From Alistipes putredinis (GTDB lineage Bacteria > Bacteroidota > Bacteroidia > Bacteroidales > Rikenellaceae): a stretch of 64,000 bases of DNA. The stretch lies in NCBI GenBank assembly GCA_022009915.1, contig CP091730.1, forward strand, positions 682,001 to 746,000, given 5' to 3'. The notes below the pieces were generated by a model that was given only the letters and a program-made list of their open reading frames with translations, had not been told where the DNA came from and did not search any database. Of the stretch, positions 41,347 through 51,698 are shown one piece after another (the first letter of the stretch is position 1; each line of letters opens with the position of its first letter). A program made the translations under genes and the position numbers.

Positions 41347-42545
41347 ATGATAGACATACGACAAAGTATCGAATACAGGGAGCGTGCGGTGCTCGTGGCC
41401 GTGATAAGCGACAAGAGCACGGCGGAGCAGACCGACGAATATCTCGACGAGCCTGGAATTTCTGGCCGAGACCGCCGACATAGAGAATGTCGGCCGTGTG
41501 ACCCAGAAAAATCCCGACGCCCAATTCGCGCATATATCTGGGCCCCGGAAAGTTGCAGGAGCTGGCACTTTATTGCAAGGACAAAGAAATCGACGTGGTT
41601 ATTTTCGACGACGAACTCTCCCCGTCCCAGCAGCGCAACATCGAAAAGGAGCTGCCGTGCCGGATACTCGACAGAACGAGCCTTATTCTGGATATTTTCA
41701 TGAGCAGGGCCAAGACGGCCTATGCCAAGACGCAGGTGCAGCTGGCCCGATACCAGTACATGCTGCCGCGTCTGGCCGGAATGTGGACGCACCTCGAACG
41801 CCAGAGAGGCGGTACGGGAACCCGCGGCGGAGCGGGCGAAAGGGAGATTGAGACCGACCGCCGTATCGTGCGTAACCGTATCGCGCTGCTCAAAGAGGAG
41901 CTCAAAAAGATAGATTGCCAAATGTCCGTGCAGCGCGGAAACCGCGGTTCGATGGTCCGGGTGGCTCTGGTAGGATATACCAATGTCGGCAAATCGACGC
42001 TGATGAACCTGCTGAGCAAGAGCGACGTTTTCGCCGAGAACAAACTCTTCGCCACGCTCGACACCACCGTGCGCAAGGTCGTGTTGGAGAATCTGCCCTT
42101 CCTGCTTTCGGATACGGTCGGATTCATCCGCAAGCTGCCCACGGAGCTTGTCGAGTCGTTCAAATCGACGCTCGACGAGGTGCGCGAGGCCGACTTGCTG
42201 CTGCATGTGGTGGATATTTCGCATCCCGGATTCGAAGACCAGATTGCGGTGGTCAAGCAGACGCTGGCCGATATAGGTGCGGCCGACAAACAGGTGTTTC
42301 TGATATTCAACAAAATCGACGCCTACCGGTACACGCCGAAGGACGAGGACGATTTGACGCCCGCCACGCGCGAGAACGTGTCTTTGGACGAACTGAAACG
42401 GAGTTGGATTGCGCGGGCCAATACGCCGTGCATATTCATTTCGGCTGCCGAGAAAATCGGAATCGACAAGTTGCGGACGGACCTTTACGGTATGGTTCGT
42501 GAAATACATCAGGGGAGGTATCCGTTCAACAACTTTCTATATTGA
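41347..42545 (+). CDS. hflX: GTPase HflX (frame broken)
   Basis: Ribosome-associated GTPase that splits stalled ribosomes. The N-terminal HflX domain has LAETADIENVGRVTQKNPDA and VIFDDELSPSQQRNIEKEL. GTPase motifs follow: G1 GYTNVGKSTLMN, G3 DTVGFI (DxxG), G4 FNKID. About 400 residues. The frame breaks near 41450 and 41540. It is preceded by the tonB terminator at 41296-41329, so it starts its own transcript. Confidence 0.93.
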
Positions 42546-42585
42546 TTTCAACAAACCCTAATAATTACTAACGGCAACGAAATTT

Positions 42586-43239
42586 ATGGTAAACATTCTT
42601 GACAGGCAGAACACCGTTCTGAACAAGTTCATAGCGCAGATGCGCGATGCGAAAGTGCAGACCGACAGCATGCGTTTCCGGCGCAATCTGGAACGTGTGG
42701 GCGAGATAATGGCGTATGAAATCAGCAAGACTCTCGGCTATACCCGCCGCATTGTCGAAACGCCGCTCGGCGAGGCCGAGGTGGCCATGCTCGACGACCA
42801 GATAGTGATAGCTACGATTCTTCGGGCCGGACTCCCGTTTCATCAGGGCTTCCTGAACTATTTCGACGACGCTCAGAATGCTTTCGTGTCGGCATACCGC
42901 AAGTACAGCAAGGACGGCTCGTTCAAGGTCAAGGTGGAGTACATCTCGTGCGGCGATTTGAACGACAAGGTGCTTTTGTTAGTGGACCCGATGCTCGCCA
43001 CCGGCACCTCGCTCGTGCTGACATACGAGGCTCTCAAAGAGAAGGGCGGAATTCCCCGTCACACACATGTGGCATCGGTCATTGCCAGTGAAGAGGGCGT
43101 GGAGTACGTATCGCAGCATATGCCCTCCAAAGGCGTGACAATCTGGTGCGGTTCGGTGGATCAGGAGCTTACCGTCAAGTCGTATATCATTCCCGGGCTG
43201 GGCGATGCCGGCGATTTGGCCTACGGCGACAAGTTGTAG
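42586..43239 (+). CDS. upp: uracil phosphoribosyltransferase
   Basis: Intact 217 residues. Converts uracil and PRPP to UMP in pyrimidine salvage. The PRPP-binding loop is LLVDPMLATGTSLV and the uracil-binding C-terminus is IPGLGDAGDLAYGDKL. It lies 90 bases before deoC on the same strand, grouping two nucleoside-salvage genes. Confidence 0.95.
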   Translation: MVNILDRQNTVLNKFIAQMRDAKVQTDSMRFRRNLERVGEIMAYEISKTLGYTRRIVETPLGEAEVAMLDDQIVIATILRAGLPFHQGFLNYFDDAQNAFVSAYRKYSKDGSFKVKVEYISCGDLNDKVLLLVDPMLATGTSLVLTYEALKEKGGIPRHTHVASVIASEEGVEYVSQHMPSKGVTIWCGSVDQELTVKSYIIPGLGDAGDLAYGDKL

Positions 43240-43328
43240 TTGCATTTGACATAAAAAATATCTAACTTGCAAAAAACTTCCCGTCCGTCTCTCTGTACGA
43301 TTCGGACGAAATAAAAATCTGACGGATT

Positions 43329-44208
43329 ATGGAATACACAAGCAAACTCGGTCTTTATGCACCGGCGATGTCGGCAGAGCAGGTGGCCGAACAGGTTTCA
43401 CGTATCGAGAAACTCGCCGTGAAAAACAGAACGGAAGAGGTTTATAAAATGTGTTACAGCGCGATAGACCTCACTACGCTCAATTGTACCGATTCGGATG
43501 CTTCGGTGCGGGCCTTTGCCGAAAAAGGCCGTGCGTTTCGGCTCCGAGTTCAGAGGCATTCCGGATGTGGCTTCCATATGCGTATATCCGCTTTTCGTGG
43601 ATGTGGTGGGGCTTGCCTTGGGCGGTTCGAATATCGCGATAACCAGTGTGGCGGGCGGGTTCCCTTCTTCGCAGACTTTCCTGGAAGTCAAGATTCTTGA
43701 AGTGGCCATGGCCGTCGAGAGCGGTGCCGACGAGGTGGACATCGTGATAAACGTGGGCGAACTGCTCGGCGGCGAATTCGAACGCATGGCCAATACCGTC
43801 GTGGCTATACGCACCGAAATGGGCGACGATACGGTTTTGAAGGTGATAGTCGAGTCGGGGGCGCTCAAAACCCCGCAAGCCATTCGCGATGCGTCGCTGC
43901 TTGCGATGATGGCCGGTGCGGATTTCGTCAAGACGTCTACCGGCAAAATCGACGTTGCGGCTACTCCCGAGGCTGCTGTGGTCATGTGTACGGCCATCAA
44001 GGACTATTACGAGAAGACCGGCAGAATGGTCGGATTCAAGGCAGCGGGCGGCGTGAGGACGGCAGAAGAAGCGGCGCTTTACTATACTATCGTCGAGACG
44101 ATTCTCGGAGAGAAGTGGCTCACTCCTCGTCTGTTCAGAATCGGTGCCAGTTCGCTGGCCAACAACCTGCTGAGCGTCATCGTCGGCAGGACGGTGAAAT
44201 ACTATTAG
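43329..44208 (+). CDS. deoC: deoxyribose-phosphate aldolase (frame broken)
   Basis: Class I aldolase splitting deoxyribose-5-phosphate to acetaldehyde and glyceraldehyde-3-phosphate. The Schiff-base lysine is in GADFVKTSTGK, the second active-site lysine in VGFKAAGGVRT and the aspartate in EVDIVINVGEL. About 292 residues, the longer DeoC type. One frame break near 43525. Its product feeds glycolysis. Confidence 0.94.
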
Positions 44209-44317
44209 GCCGTTTTCGGGCGCCGCAAGTGCGCCTTTTGCGGCATGGATTTGAATGCAGCGGACTTTGCCCGGTTATCAGTACATACCGTTGGTTGCCC
44301 CGCTGGGGATTGGGTGG

Positions 44318-45750
44318 ATGGAGACCACGTTGTCGGCACTCTATACGCTGCTGACCGTGTGCGCGATAGCGGTTATAATCCACGACAAGAAGGAGCCGGT
44401 GAAGACTCTCGCGTGGATTGCCGTGATTGCCCTCGTGCCCCTCATAGGCATAATCTGCTATCTGGCTGTCGGACGCAACCACCGCAAGGAGAAGATGTTC
44501 GGCAGCAAGACGCTTCTGAACTATTCGCACATAGACCTTTTGTGCCGCCGGCAGCTCCGCGACCTTTGCAATCCCGATTTGCGGCACAACGACGACGTAA
44601 GCAACAATATAGAAATCATCAAGCTGTTGTTGAACAACAACAAGGCGCTGCTCGCCATGCACAACGAGGTCGAGATTCTCGACAACGGAGACAATACGTT
44701 CGATTCGCTTTTCGAGGCTTTGCGCGGTGCCCGTTCGTCGATACATCTGGAATACTACGTCTTCGAGAACGACAGCATCGGACGGATAGTCGCGAGCATT
44801 CTCGCGGAGAAAGCCGCCGAGGGCGTGGAGGTGCGGTTGATATACGACGACGTGGGCAGCCTGGCACCCCAAGCGGCGGTTCGTCAAACGTATGCGCGAT
44901 GCGGGAATAGAGGTGGAGTGTTTTCTGCCGGTGGCTTTTCCGTGGGTGACCAAGCATCTGAACTACCGCAATCACCGGAAAATAGTCGTCGTGGACGGAA
45001 AAATAGCATTTACGGGTGGCATAAATATTGCTGAACGCTATGTGAAAGGTACCAGATTCGGTCCGTGGCGCGACATTCATCTGCGCATAGAGGGCGAGGC
45101 CGTCAGGCTTTTGCAGGCGGTGTTCATTTCGGACTGGTATTTCGTCCGCGGGAGACTACTGACCGAGGACAAATACTTTCCCCCGACTCAGGTGAAGACC
45201 GTCTCTCCAATGCAGATAGCCTCTTCCGGACCGGATTCGGACTGGGCGACAATCATGCAGGCGTTCTTTTCGGCTATAAGCAAGGCGAAAGACCATATTT
45301 ACATATCCACGCCTTATTTCATCCCCAATGCGGCTCTGCTGACGGCGATGAAGGTGGCGGCGCTAAGTGGCGTTAAGGTGAAACTCATAATCCCTTTGCG
45401 TTCGGACAGCCGTCTGGTCTACTGGGCCACTCGCTCCTATGTCCCCGAACTGCTCGACGCAGGCGTGGAGGTGTATATGTACAATGCCGGTTTCAACCAT
45501 TCGAAGCCTGCTCGTTATCGACGGGGAGTTTTCGTCGGTCGGCTCGGCCAACATGGATATACGCAGCTTCGAGGATAATTTCGAGGTGTCGGCGGTGATG
45601 TACGACGGAAAGATAGCAAAGCGTCTTACCGAGTCTTTCGAAGACGATTTGCAGCACAGCATTCGAATCACGCCGCAGATGTGGAACGGGCGTTCCCAAC
45701 TGCATGCGACATACGAGTCTCTGGCGCGGCTGCTCAGTCCGCTGCTGTAA
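44318..45750 (+). CDS. cls: cardiolipin synthase (frame broken)
   Basis: Phospholipase D-family enzyme making cardiolipin at the inner membrane. Two N-terminal helices (LYTLLTVCAIAVIIH; TLAWIAVIALVPLIGIICYL) precede two HKD motifs: HLNYRNHRKIVVVDGKIAFT and HSKLLVIDGEFSSVGSANMD. About 478 residues. I chose ATG 44318 because it places the first membrane helix near the N-terminus; an upstream in-frame ATG at 44255 adds 21 residues. The frame breaks near 44865 and 45510. Confidence 0.9.
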
Positions 45751-45844
45751 GAACGGCTTTTTCATAATGCGAGAGAGGGAAGAGAAGAAACTTTTTAAGT
45801 TTTATTTCCGAACCTCGGTTCAACCCTTTAAAATACTTGTTATT

Positions 45845-46451
45845 ATGAAAAAGATTTTTGACTATTTCCCTGATTTTTCGCGTTTTTGCGCAGTCTCTTC
45901 CGCGATGGCCTCACGACCGCTGAGAATCGGATTCCGCGGCGGTGTTGCGGTGAATACCTATTCGCTCGACCGGATAACGGTGAATGACACCGAGATAAAG
46001 GCTCGCGCCCTTCGAGCGTGGGTTATCAGGTCGGAATCGCCGCTCGTTTGAGCATTCCGCATTTCTTGCAGATTCAACCCGAACTTGTCTACCACTCATT
46101 CAAATACAACTATAATGTCAGGGGATTCCCGCACGAGCGTTGCTGTGAACCGTATAGAACTTCCGGTGCTCGTGGGATTCAACATCTCGGCTCTGCGTAT
46201 TTTCGGCGGGCCGGTGTTCCGTCTGTCGGACTCCGAGAAGAGCTCGAACAGCGATTTTCGGGTGAAGTTCAACGATTCGGCAGTGGCTGCTCAGTTCGGT
46301 ATAGGATTCGATATCAAGAAGTTCTTCTTCGATATCCGCTACACGACCTATTTCGGCAAGGTACGGAACAAAAATCTCTGTCGATAAGGAGTCTCGGTCG
46401 GCCAAAGTTCGGGACGACGGTTTTGCGTTCAATATCGGATTCCTGTTCTAA
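45845..46451 (+). CDS. small outer membrane beta-barrel protein (frame broken)
   Basis: About 200 residues after repair. A signal peptide starts MKKIF and ends near QSLP. The barrel shows alternating strands: LRIGFRGGVAVNTYS, SIPHFLQIQPELVYHSFKY, ELPVLVGFNISALRIFGGPV, FGIGFDIKKFFFDIRYT and a terminal FAFNIGFLF with the aromatic C-terminal residue expected of outer membrane barrels. This resembles the PorT/OMP-b-brl family. The frame breaks near 45870, 46010, 46120 and 46375. Function unknown. Confidence 0.75.
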
Positions 46452-46455
46452 AAAG

Positions 46456-46493
46456 AGAAAGTCCGGCTCCCCGATTCGGGCGCCGGACTTTCT
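46456..46493. terminator. terminator between beta-barrel gene and mdh
   Basis: AGAAAGTCCGGC pairs with GCCGGACTTTCT across a 14-base loop, followed by TCTTTTG on the plus strand; A-rich on the other side. It lies between convergent genes and probably serves both. Confidence 0.8.
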
Positions 46494-46517
46494 TCTTTTG
46501 CGAGTAATGCTGTTCGG

Positions 46518-47461
46518 TTATACCAGTTTGTTCTCTTTGAGAACGTCGATATTCTTGCGGACGGCCGCGGCCGATGCTTCGAACTTGGCTTTCTCGGCGT
46601 CGGTGAGAGGTACGGTAACGATTTTCTCTACGCCGTTTTTGCCGATAACGGCAGGAACGCCGATGCAGATGTCGTTTTGTCCGTATTCGCCTTCCAGATA
46701 TACGCACGAAGGAATCACCTTCTTCTGGTCGCACAGAATAGCCTCTACGACGGATGCCGATGCTGCTCCGGGAGCGTACCATGCCGATGTGCCGAGCAGG
46801 CCGGTCAGAGTGGCGCCGCCTACCATGGTGTCGGCTGCAACCTTGGCCAGAGTGTCTGCATCGAGGAATTCGGTTACAGGGAACGCCCTTGTAGGATGCC
46901 TTGCTTATCAGAGGAATCATCGTCGTGTCGCCGTGTCCGCCGATAACCATTCCGTCCACGTCGCCGATGTTTCCGCCCAGAGCCTTGCTGAGGTAGCATT
47001 TGAAGCGCGACGAGTCGAGTGCGCCGCCCATACCGATGATGTGGTTTTTGGGCAGTCCGCTGCTTTTGAGTGCAAGGTATGTCATCGGGTCCATCGGGTT
47101 GGCGACGATGACGAAGATTGCCTTAGGAGAGTATTTCATGGCGCTGCTCATGACGCTCTTTACAATGCCTGCATTCACTCCGATGAGTTCTTCGCGGGTC
47201 ATTCCCGGTTTGCGCGGCATGCCCGAGGTGATTACCACCACGTCGGAGTCGGCCGTTGCAGAGTAGTCGTTGGTTACGCCGGTGATTTTCGTTCCGCCGT
47301 TGTACAGGGCCGAAGCCTGATACATGTCCAGAATCTTGCCTTCCGAGAATCCCTCCTTGATGTCGATAAGAACCAACTCGCTGGCGATTCCGCGGCTCGC
47401 TATTACATTGGCACAGGTTGCACCCACGTTGCCAGCGCCGATAACTGTTACTTTTTCCCAT
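46518..47461 (-). CDS. mdh: malate dehydrogenase (frame broken)
   Basis: NAD-dependent malate/oxaloacetate interconversion. The Rossmann motif is VTVIGAGNVGATCANVIA; the substrate-binding arginines lie in SGMPRKPGMTREEL and GGALDSSRFKCYL; the catalytic histidine is in IGGHGDTTMIPL. About 312 residues, the LDH-like MDH type. The frame breaks near 47455, giving M-E-K-V-T-V after removing a G, and near 46880. It starts 36 bases after gcvH. Confidence 0.93.
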
Positions 47462-47497
47462 ATCGTTTCTGTTTTTATTCGAATCCTTGCCTATTCG

Positions 47498-47878
47498 TTA
47501 TCCGATGAGAGCTTCGTATTCGGCAGCCGAAAGCAGAGTATCGAGCTCGCGCAGGTTCGCTCATCTTCACTTTGACCATCCAGCCTTCGCCATAGGGGTC
47601 CTTGTTCACCAATGCGGGATCTGCGTCCAGTGCCTCGTTGAATTCGAGAACCTCGCCGCCGACGGGCAAAAAAATGCGTCGGATACGGTCTTTACGGCCT
47701 CGATAGTACCGAAAACTTCATACTGCGAGAGCGTCTCGCCGACCGACGGTACGTCTACGAATACGATATCGCCCAACTGTCCCTGAGCGAAATCGGTGAT
47801 GCCTACGAATGCTACATCGCCTTCTACTCTCACCGACTCGTGGTCTTTCGAGTACTTCAATTCTGATGGAATATTCAT
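47498..47878 (-). CDS. gcvH: glycine cleavage system H protein (frame broken)
   Basis: Lipoyl-carrying protein that shuttles the aminomethyl group in glycine cleavage. The lipoylated lysine is in FGTIEAVKTVSD; the region VGGEVLEFNEALDADPALVN and the C-terminus are typical. About 126 residues. The frame breaks near 47670 and 47555. gcvP and gcvT are not in the window, so it is a detached H-protein gene. Confidence 0.92.
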
Positions 47879-47917
47879 TGTCTGATATATTTTAATTGAG
47901 TTTGCTTTTTGACCCTA

Positions 47918-47925
47918 CAAATATA
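47918..47925 (-). promoter_or_regulatory. -7 box for gcvH-mdh
   Basis: TATATTTG on the minus strand, 39 bases before the gcvH ATG, matches TAnnTTTG. No TTTG is seen at the upstream spacing. Confidence 0.45.
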
Positions 47926-47966
47926 AGGTTTATTCCTTAGAAAAGTCATTTTTACTGTGAATTTTA

Positions 47967-49008
47967 TCACAACAACACCTCCTCGCTGACATTCAGAACT
48001 TTGGCAGCTACCGTTTCCGGCCGTATCCCGTGCATGCAGGGATAGTTTCCGAAACGGCACGCGCGATTGCCGTAAATGGAGCAGGGCCGGCAGTCCATGT
48101 CGGTCTGCAATGCGTCCGAAGGATTCTGTCCCAGACCGTAAAATCCGGCATAAAGGTGAGTCGCTCCCCACAGCGAAACGGCACGGGTCCCCACGAGCGA
48201 GGCCATGTGCAGGGCGGAAGAGTCCATGGTGACGATTGCATCCAGATTGGAAATCAGGTCCAGTTCTTCGCCGAGCTTTATCCGGCCTATCACCGAGACG
48301 ATGTTCTCGTGCTCCTCGGCTATCTTTTCGGTTTGCGCCCTTTCCTTGTCGCCTCCGCCGAACAGAAATACTCGGCTGCAATTACGGGCCAAAATCGATG
48401 CCAGTTTTTCAGCCAGTCCGATAGGATAGGCCTTGCCCTCGTGCCCCGCGAAGGGTGCGATGCCTACCCACGCCCCGTCCTTGTGCCCCGCAATGTCGGT
48501 TATGGCTTGCGGAACCGGTCTCGGGATATGGGCGAAAGGTTTCGGAGTGGGGATGTCCAATCCCATGTCAGAGAATACTTTACGGTATCGCTCGACGGTC
48601 GGAGTCAGCTGTCGGGAGTTCTTGTAGCCCGCCTTCACTAATTTCCGTTTCTCTTTTCTGCCCTTGTCTATTTTGCCTGTGCGGCATCCGGCAATGCGCA
48701 GTGCGAGCCGCAACGTCTTGCTTCGCAGCACGTCGTGCAGGTCCGCCACGGCATCCACGCCCGCTTTTTTTGCGTCGGCAGCAAGTCTGAGCAGCCCGAA
48801 GAAACCTTTGTGGCGTCCGCCGAGTTCGAGCGGCAGGAACTCGATTCCCTCGATGTCGCGGAAAAAGACCCTGAAAGCCCCGCGGGTGAGGACCGTTATG
48901 CGCAGGCTCGGGATAGCTTTTGCGCAGCTCCCCGATTACGGATACGGTCATCGCGACGTCTCCCATGGCCGAAAGACGTATTGCGAGTATGTGCGATACG
49001 GATTTCAA
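47967..49008 (-). CDS. glycosyltransferase family 9, heptosyltransferase-like (frame broken, TTG start)
   Basis: About 345 residues, GT-B fold, typical of LPS heptosyltransferases. The N-terminus reads HILAIRLSAMGDVAMTVSVI; the acceptor/donor half has VGIAPFAGHEGKAYP and DSSALHMASLVGTRAVSLWG. A cysteine group, MDCRPCSIYGNRACRFGNYP, lies near the end. The reading frame has a stop two codons before TTG 49008, so TTG is the only reasonable start unless a base is wrong. The frame breaks near 48905 and 48750. It follows the DUF4254 gene by six bases. The sugar and acceptor are unknown. Confidence 0.85.
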
Positions 49009-49014
49009 GCCGTT

Positions 49015-49617
49015 CTATTTTTTCGCGTAAAGAACCGGATTCAGAGCGGGGTCGTTGTACATTTTCATATGTTTGTAGGTCTTCATGTACTTGCGGCCTG
49101 CCTCTATGTCTGCGATGAGCTCTTCGATGGCCGTGCTCAAATCCCGCTGCTGGTTCAGGAGCACGTCGAGTTTCTTGCGGCATGCCGTCCGGTGAGCCTC
49201 ATCGACATCGGTGCGCAGGACCTCCTGCTGCATGTGGTATATTTTCAGGGCGAGAATCGAAAGGCGGTCGATTGCCCAAGCAGGGGTTTCGGTGTTGATT
49301 TTCGCGTCGGGACGCACCTCCACGTTCTTGTATTTGTCAAGCAGGTAGCTGTCTATGTACTCCACCATGTCAGTACGCTCCTGATTGGAGGCGTCTATGC
49401 GGCGTTTTATTTTCAGAGCCTGCACGGGGTCGATGTTCGGGTCGCGAATTATGTCTTCCAGATGCCACTGTACGGTGTCTATCCAGTTTTTCATGTACAG
49501 CAGATGTTCGATGCTGCCGGCTTCGAACGGATTATTCACCGGCGTGTCCACGTCGTCGTGCTTATGGTAATCTTCGATTACCCGAGTGAAGATTGCGTTA
49601 GCGTTTTCTGTAAACAT
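49015..49617 (-). CDS. DUF4254-domain protein
   Basis: Intact 200 residues, all helical in appearance, without signal peptide or membrane helix (starts MFTENANAIFTRVIEDYHKH; MKNWIDTVQWHLEDIIRDP in the middle). It resembles the DUF4254 family, commonly next to GT9 glycosyltransferases in Bacteroidota, as here. A role in surface-glycan synthesis is inference from the neighbour only. Confidence 0.8.
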   Translation of the reverse strand: MFTENANAIFTRVIEDYHKHDDVDTPVNNPFEAGSIEHLLYMKNWIDTVQWHLEDIIRDPNIDPVQALKIKRRIDASNQERTDMVEYIDSYLLDKYKNVEVRPDAKINTETPAWAIDRLSILALKIYHMQQEVLRTDVDEAHRTACRKKLDVLLNQQRDLSTAIEELIADIEAGRKYMKTYKHMKMYNDPALNPVLYAKK

Positions 49618-49727
49618 AGTGTTCAAAAGGTTATGATTCGTTATGCGAAGGTAGCAAAATATTTTCCAATACCGACACCGGTGTGCAAATAGTCGAGGGG
49701 CGCTGTGCCGATTTTTCAAAATATTCA

Positions 49728-49735
49728 TATCTTTG
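49728..49735 (+). promoter_or_regulatory. -7 box for the glucosaminidase gene
   Basis: TATCTTTG matches TAnnTTTG, 25 bases before the ATG at 49761. The upstream element is not clear. Confidence 0.5.
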
Positions 49736-49760
49736 TCTTCCGAACAAACTTTTCGCAGAT

Positions 49761-50732
49761 ATGAAATCTTACGGATATGCGGCCCTCGTCGTTTGCGCCG
49801 TGCTCTTGGCGGCTCGGGTGAACGCACAGCACATGACGCGGCAGCAGTATATAGAGAAATACAAGGCCTATGCCATCGAGGATCAGGAAATTTACGGTAT
49901 TCCGGCGAGCATCAAGATGGCGCAGGCGATGCTCGAATCCGACAACGGAAACAGCCGTCTGGCGCGTTTGGGCAACAACCATTTCGGCATAAAGTGCAAG
50001 AGCGACTGGACAGGCCAAACCATAAGGCACGACGACGATGCTCCGCAGGAGTGTTTCAGGAAATACGCTACGGTGGAGGAGTCGTTCCGCGACCATGCCG
50101 AGTTTTTGGACAAGTCGCCGCGCTACCAGTCCCTTTTCGAGCTCAACCCCACGGACTACAAGGGATGGGCTTACGGCCTGAGCAAGGCGGGCTATGCGAC
50201 GAATCCCAAATATCCCGAACTGCTTATCAAAATCATAGAGGACAATCAGCTTTATCTGCTCGACCAAGGCAAGGAGCTGCCCGAAGTCGAAGACAGACCC
50301 GAAAAGGCGGAACCTGCCGCAGACACTGCCTCGGCGGAACCGTCGCGCAGGATAGACATAGACAACTATGTCGTGGCCATATACAATCATGAGGGGTACG
50401 ACATTTATCTGAACAACGGCAGCAAGTTCATCATCGCGCAGGATGGCGATTCACTGGCGCATATTTCGGCCGTGTTCTCGATTGGGGAGCGCAAATTGCG
50501 CAAGTTCAACGACCTTGCGGCATTCGAGGACGTCAAGGCCGGCGACATCGTGTATGTCAATCCCAAAAACCGCCGCTCGGACAACGGACATGTGCTGCAT
50601 ACGGTGCGCCGCGGCGAGACCATGCGCGACATTTCGCAGCGCTACGGCATCAAACTCAAAAAATTGCAGGCCCTGAACCACTACTTCGCTTCCGGCGATT
50701 TGAGCGAAGGCCAGCAAATCAGACTTCTGTAA
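49761..50732 (+). CDS. secreted glucosaminidase (GH73) with LysM domains
   Basis: Intact 323 residues. Signal peptide MKSYGYAALVVCAVLLAARVNAQ. The GH73 domain has the glutamate-bearing IPASIKMAQAMLESDNGNS and NNHFGIKCKSDW, then CFRKYATVEESFRDHAEFL. Two LysM peptidoglycan-binding repeats follow (about residues 215-275 and 277-323), the second reading HTVRRGETMRDISQRYGIKL. It should cleave peptidoglycan glycan strands in the periplasm. Confidence 0.92.
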   Translation: MKSYGYAALVVCAVLLAARVNAQHMTRQQYIEKYKAYAIEDQEIYGIPASIKMAQAMLESDNGNSRLARLGNNHFGIKCKSDWTGQTIRHDDDAPQECFRKYATVEESFRDHAEFLDKSPRYQSLFELNPTDYKGWAYGLSKAGYATNPKYPELLIKIIEDNQLYLLDQGKELPEVEDRPEKAEPAADTASAEPSRRIDIDNYVVAIYNHEGYDIYLNNGSKFIIAQDGDSLAHISAVFSIGERKLRKFNDLAAFEDVKAGDIVYVNPKNRRSDNGHVLHTVRRGETMRDISQRYGIKLKKLQALNHYFASGDLSEGQQIRLL

Positions 50733-50751
50733 AACCAATTCGGAATAATAT

Positions 50752-51443
50752 ATGGATAGCGATACGGGGCTTAGAGCCGATATCATTCGGGCCATTACCC
50801 AAAAGTCCAACCTCGGACAAAAAGTTTTCGACAATACGTTCGCCGCACTGACGCTCGTCAAGGAGATTCTGCATGAAATGGACTCCGAACTCGACGACGA
50901 ACTGGATGGCAAAATCGACGAACGGGTGCGGATAGAGTACCGCGACCGCGGCAAATTCGAGGCTCAGATTCAGATAGCCAGCGATATTCTGATTTTTCTC
51001 GATGCAGACCAGCGTGTTCAATTTTTCCAGCCAATCATCCGGTGCGCGGCACTTCGCATGCTTCCGAGGACAAGGACAATACCTATTGCGGAATCATCAA
51101 CATATATAACTTCCTCTCCGATTCGTTCAAATACAATCGCATCAGCGACGAGGGGTATCTCATCGGCCGGATTTTCGTCAATCGCAACGGCTTCATCTTC
51201 ACGGAGGGCAGTCGCAGGCTGCCGTTCGGAGTGGACGGCTTCGGACTCACGACACTCGGCAAGCAGACCATAGGTGCGGTCGTGGAGGCGGCCATAGAGT
51301 GCGCACTCGATTTCGACGCGCTTATTCCGCCTTACGAAATATCCAAAACCGTTACCGTGGAGCAGTTCAATACACGTTTCGAAAGCTCCAAAACCCAGAC
51401 CGGAAAACGTCTCGGCTACGGTTTCGACAAGGACGAGATATGA
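50752..51443 (+). CDS. conserved protein of unknown function (frame broken)
   Basis: About 230 residues after one repair near 50990-51030. It starts MDSDTGLRADIIRAITQKSN and has an acidic segment (EMDSELDDELDGKIDERVRI). The C-terminal half has GIINIYNFLSDSFKYNRI and GLTTLGKQTIGAVVEAAIEC. There is no signal peptide, membrane helix or enzyme motif. It lies 19 bases after the glucosaminidase gene, so the two are probably co-transcribed. Confidence 0.7.
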
Positions 51444-51491
51444 AAAACTGATGCGTTCGGGACGGCGAAAGGGTAATTTTTGAAAAAAGAT

Positions 51492-51522
51492 TTTGTGCAA
51501 ACGATAAATTCTATTACCTTTG
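51492..51522 (+). promoter_or_regulatory. promoter of the tRNA-Met gene
   Basis: TTTG (51492-51495), a 19-base spacer and TACCTTTG (51515-51522) fit the Bacteroidota consensus, ending 19 bases before the tRNA. Confidence 0.72.
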
Positions 51523-51541
51523 CCCTCGCTTAAAGGGTTAT

Positions 51542-51615
51542 GGCGCGATAGCTCAGCTGGTCAGAGCGCATGATTCATAATCATGAGGTCGAGAGTTCAA
51601 GTCTCTCTCGCGCTA
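51542..51615 (+). tRNA. tRNA-Met (anticodon CAT)
   Basis: A 74-base cloverleaf. The acceptor GGCGCGA pairs with TCGCGCT (one G-U); the D-arm is GCTC...GAGC; the anticodon arm CATGA-TTCATAA-TCATG has anticodon CAT; the T-arm is GAGAG-TTCAAGT-CTCTC; the discriminator is A. CCA is not encoded. It lacks the GGG/CCC anticodon stem of initiator tRNA. Elongator Met is likeliest; tRNA-Ile2 with lysidine cannot be fully excluded. Confidence 0.93.
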
Positions 51616-51618
51616 CTT

Positions 51619-51652
51619 AAAACGGCGGACTTTGAAATAAGTCCGCCGTTTT
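51619..51652. terminator. terminator between tRNA-Met and bioD
   Basis: AAAACGGCGGACTT (51619-51632) is the exact complement of AAGTCCGCCGTTTT (51639-51652), with A- and T-runs that suit termination in both directions. It starts three bases past the tRNA. Confidence 0.87.
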
Positions 51653-51698
51653 CGTTTCCGAAGCCCGCCGCCGAAAGACGGCAGAGGGGCGCCGCAGG

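Noticed and set aside
46018..47508. 496-codon plus-strand ORF across the beta-barrel gene, terminator and mdh
   Set aside because: It crosses a strong terminator and runs antisense to mdh and part of the gcvH gap; no domain visible.
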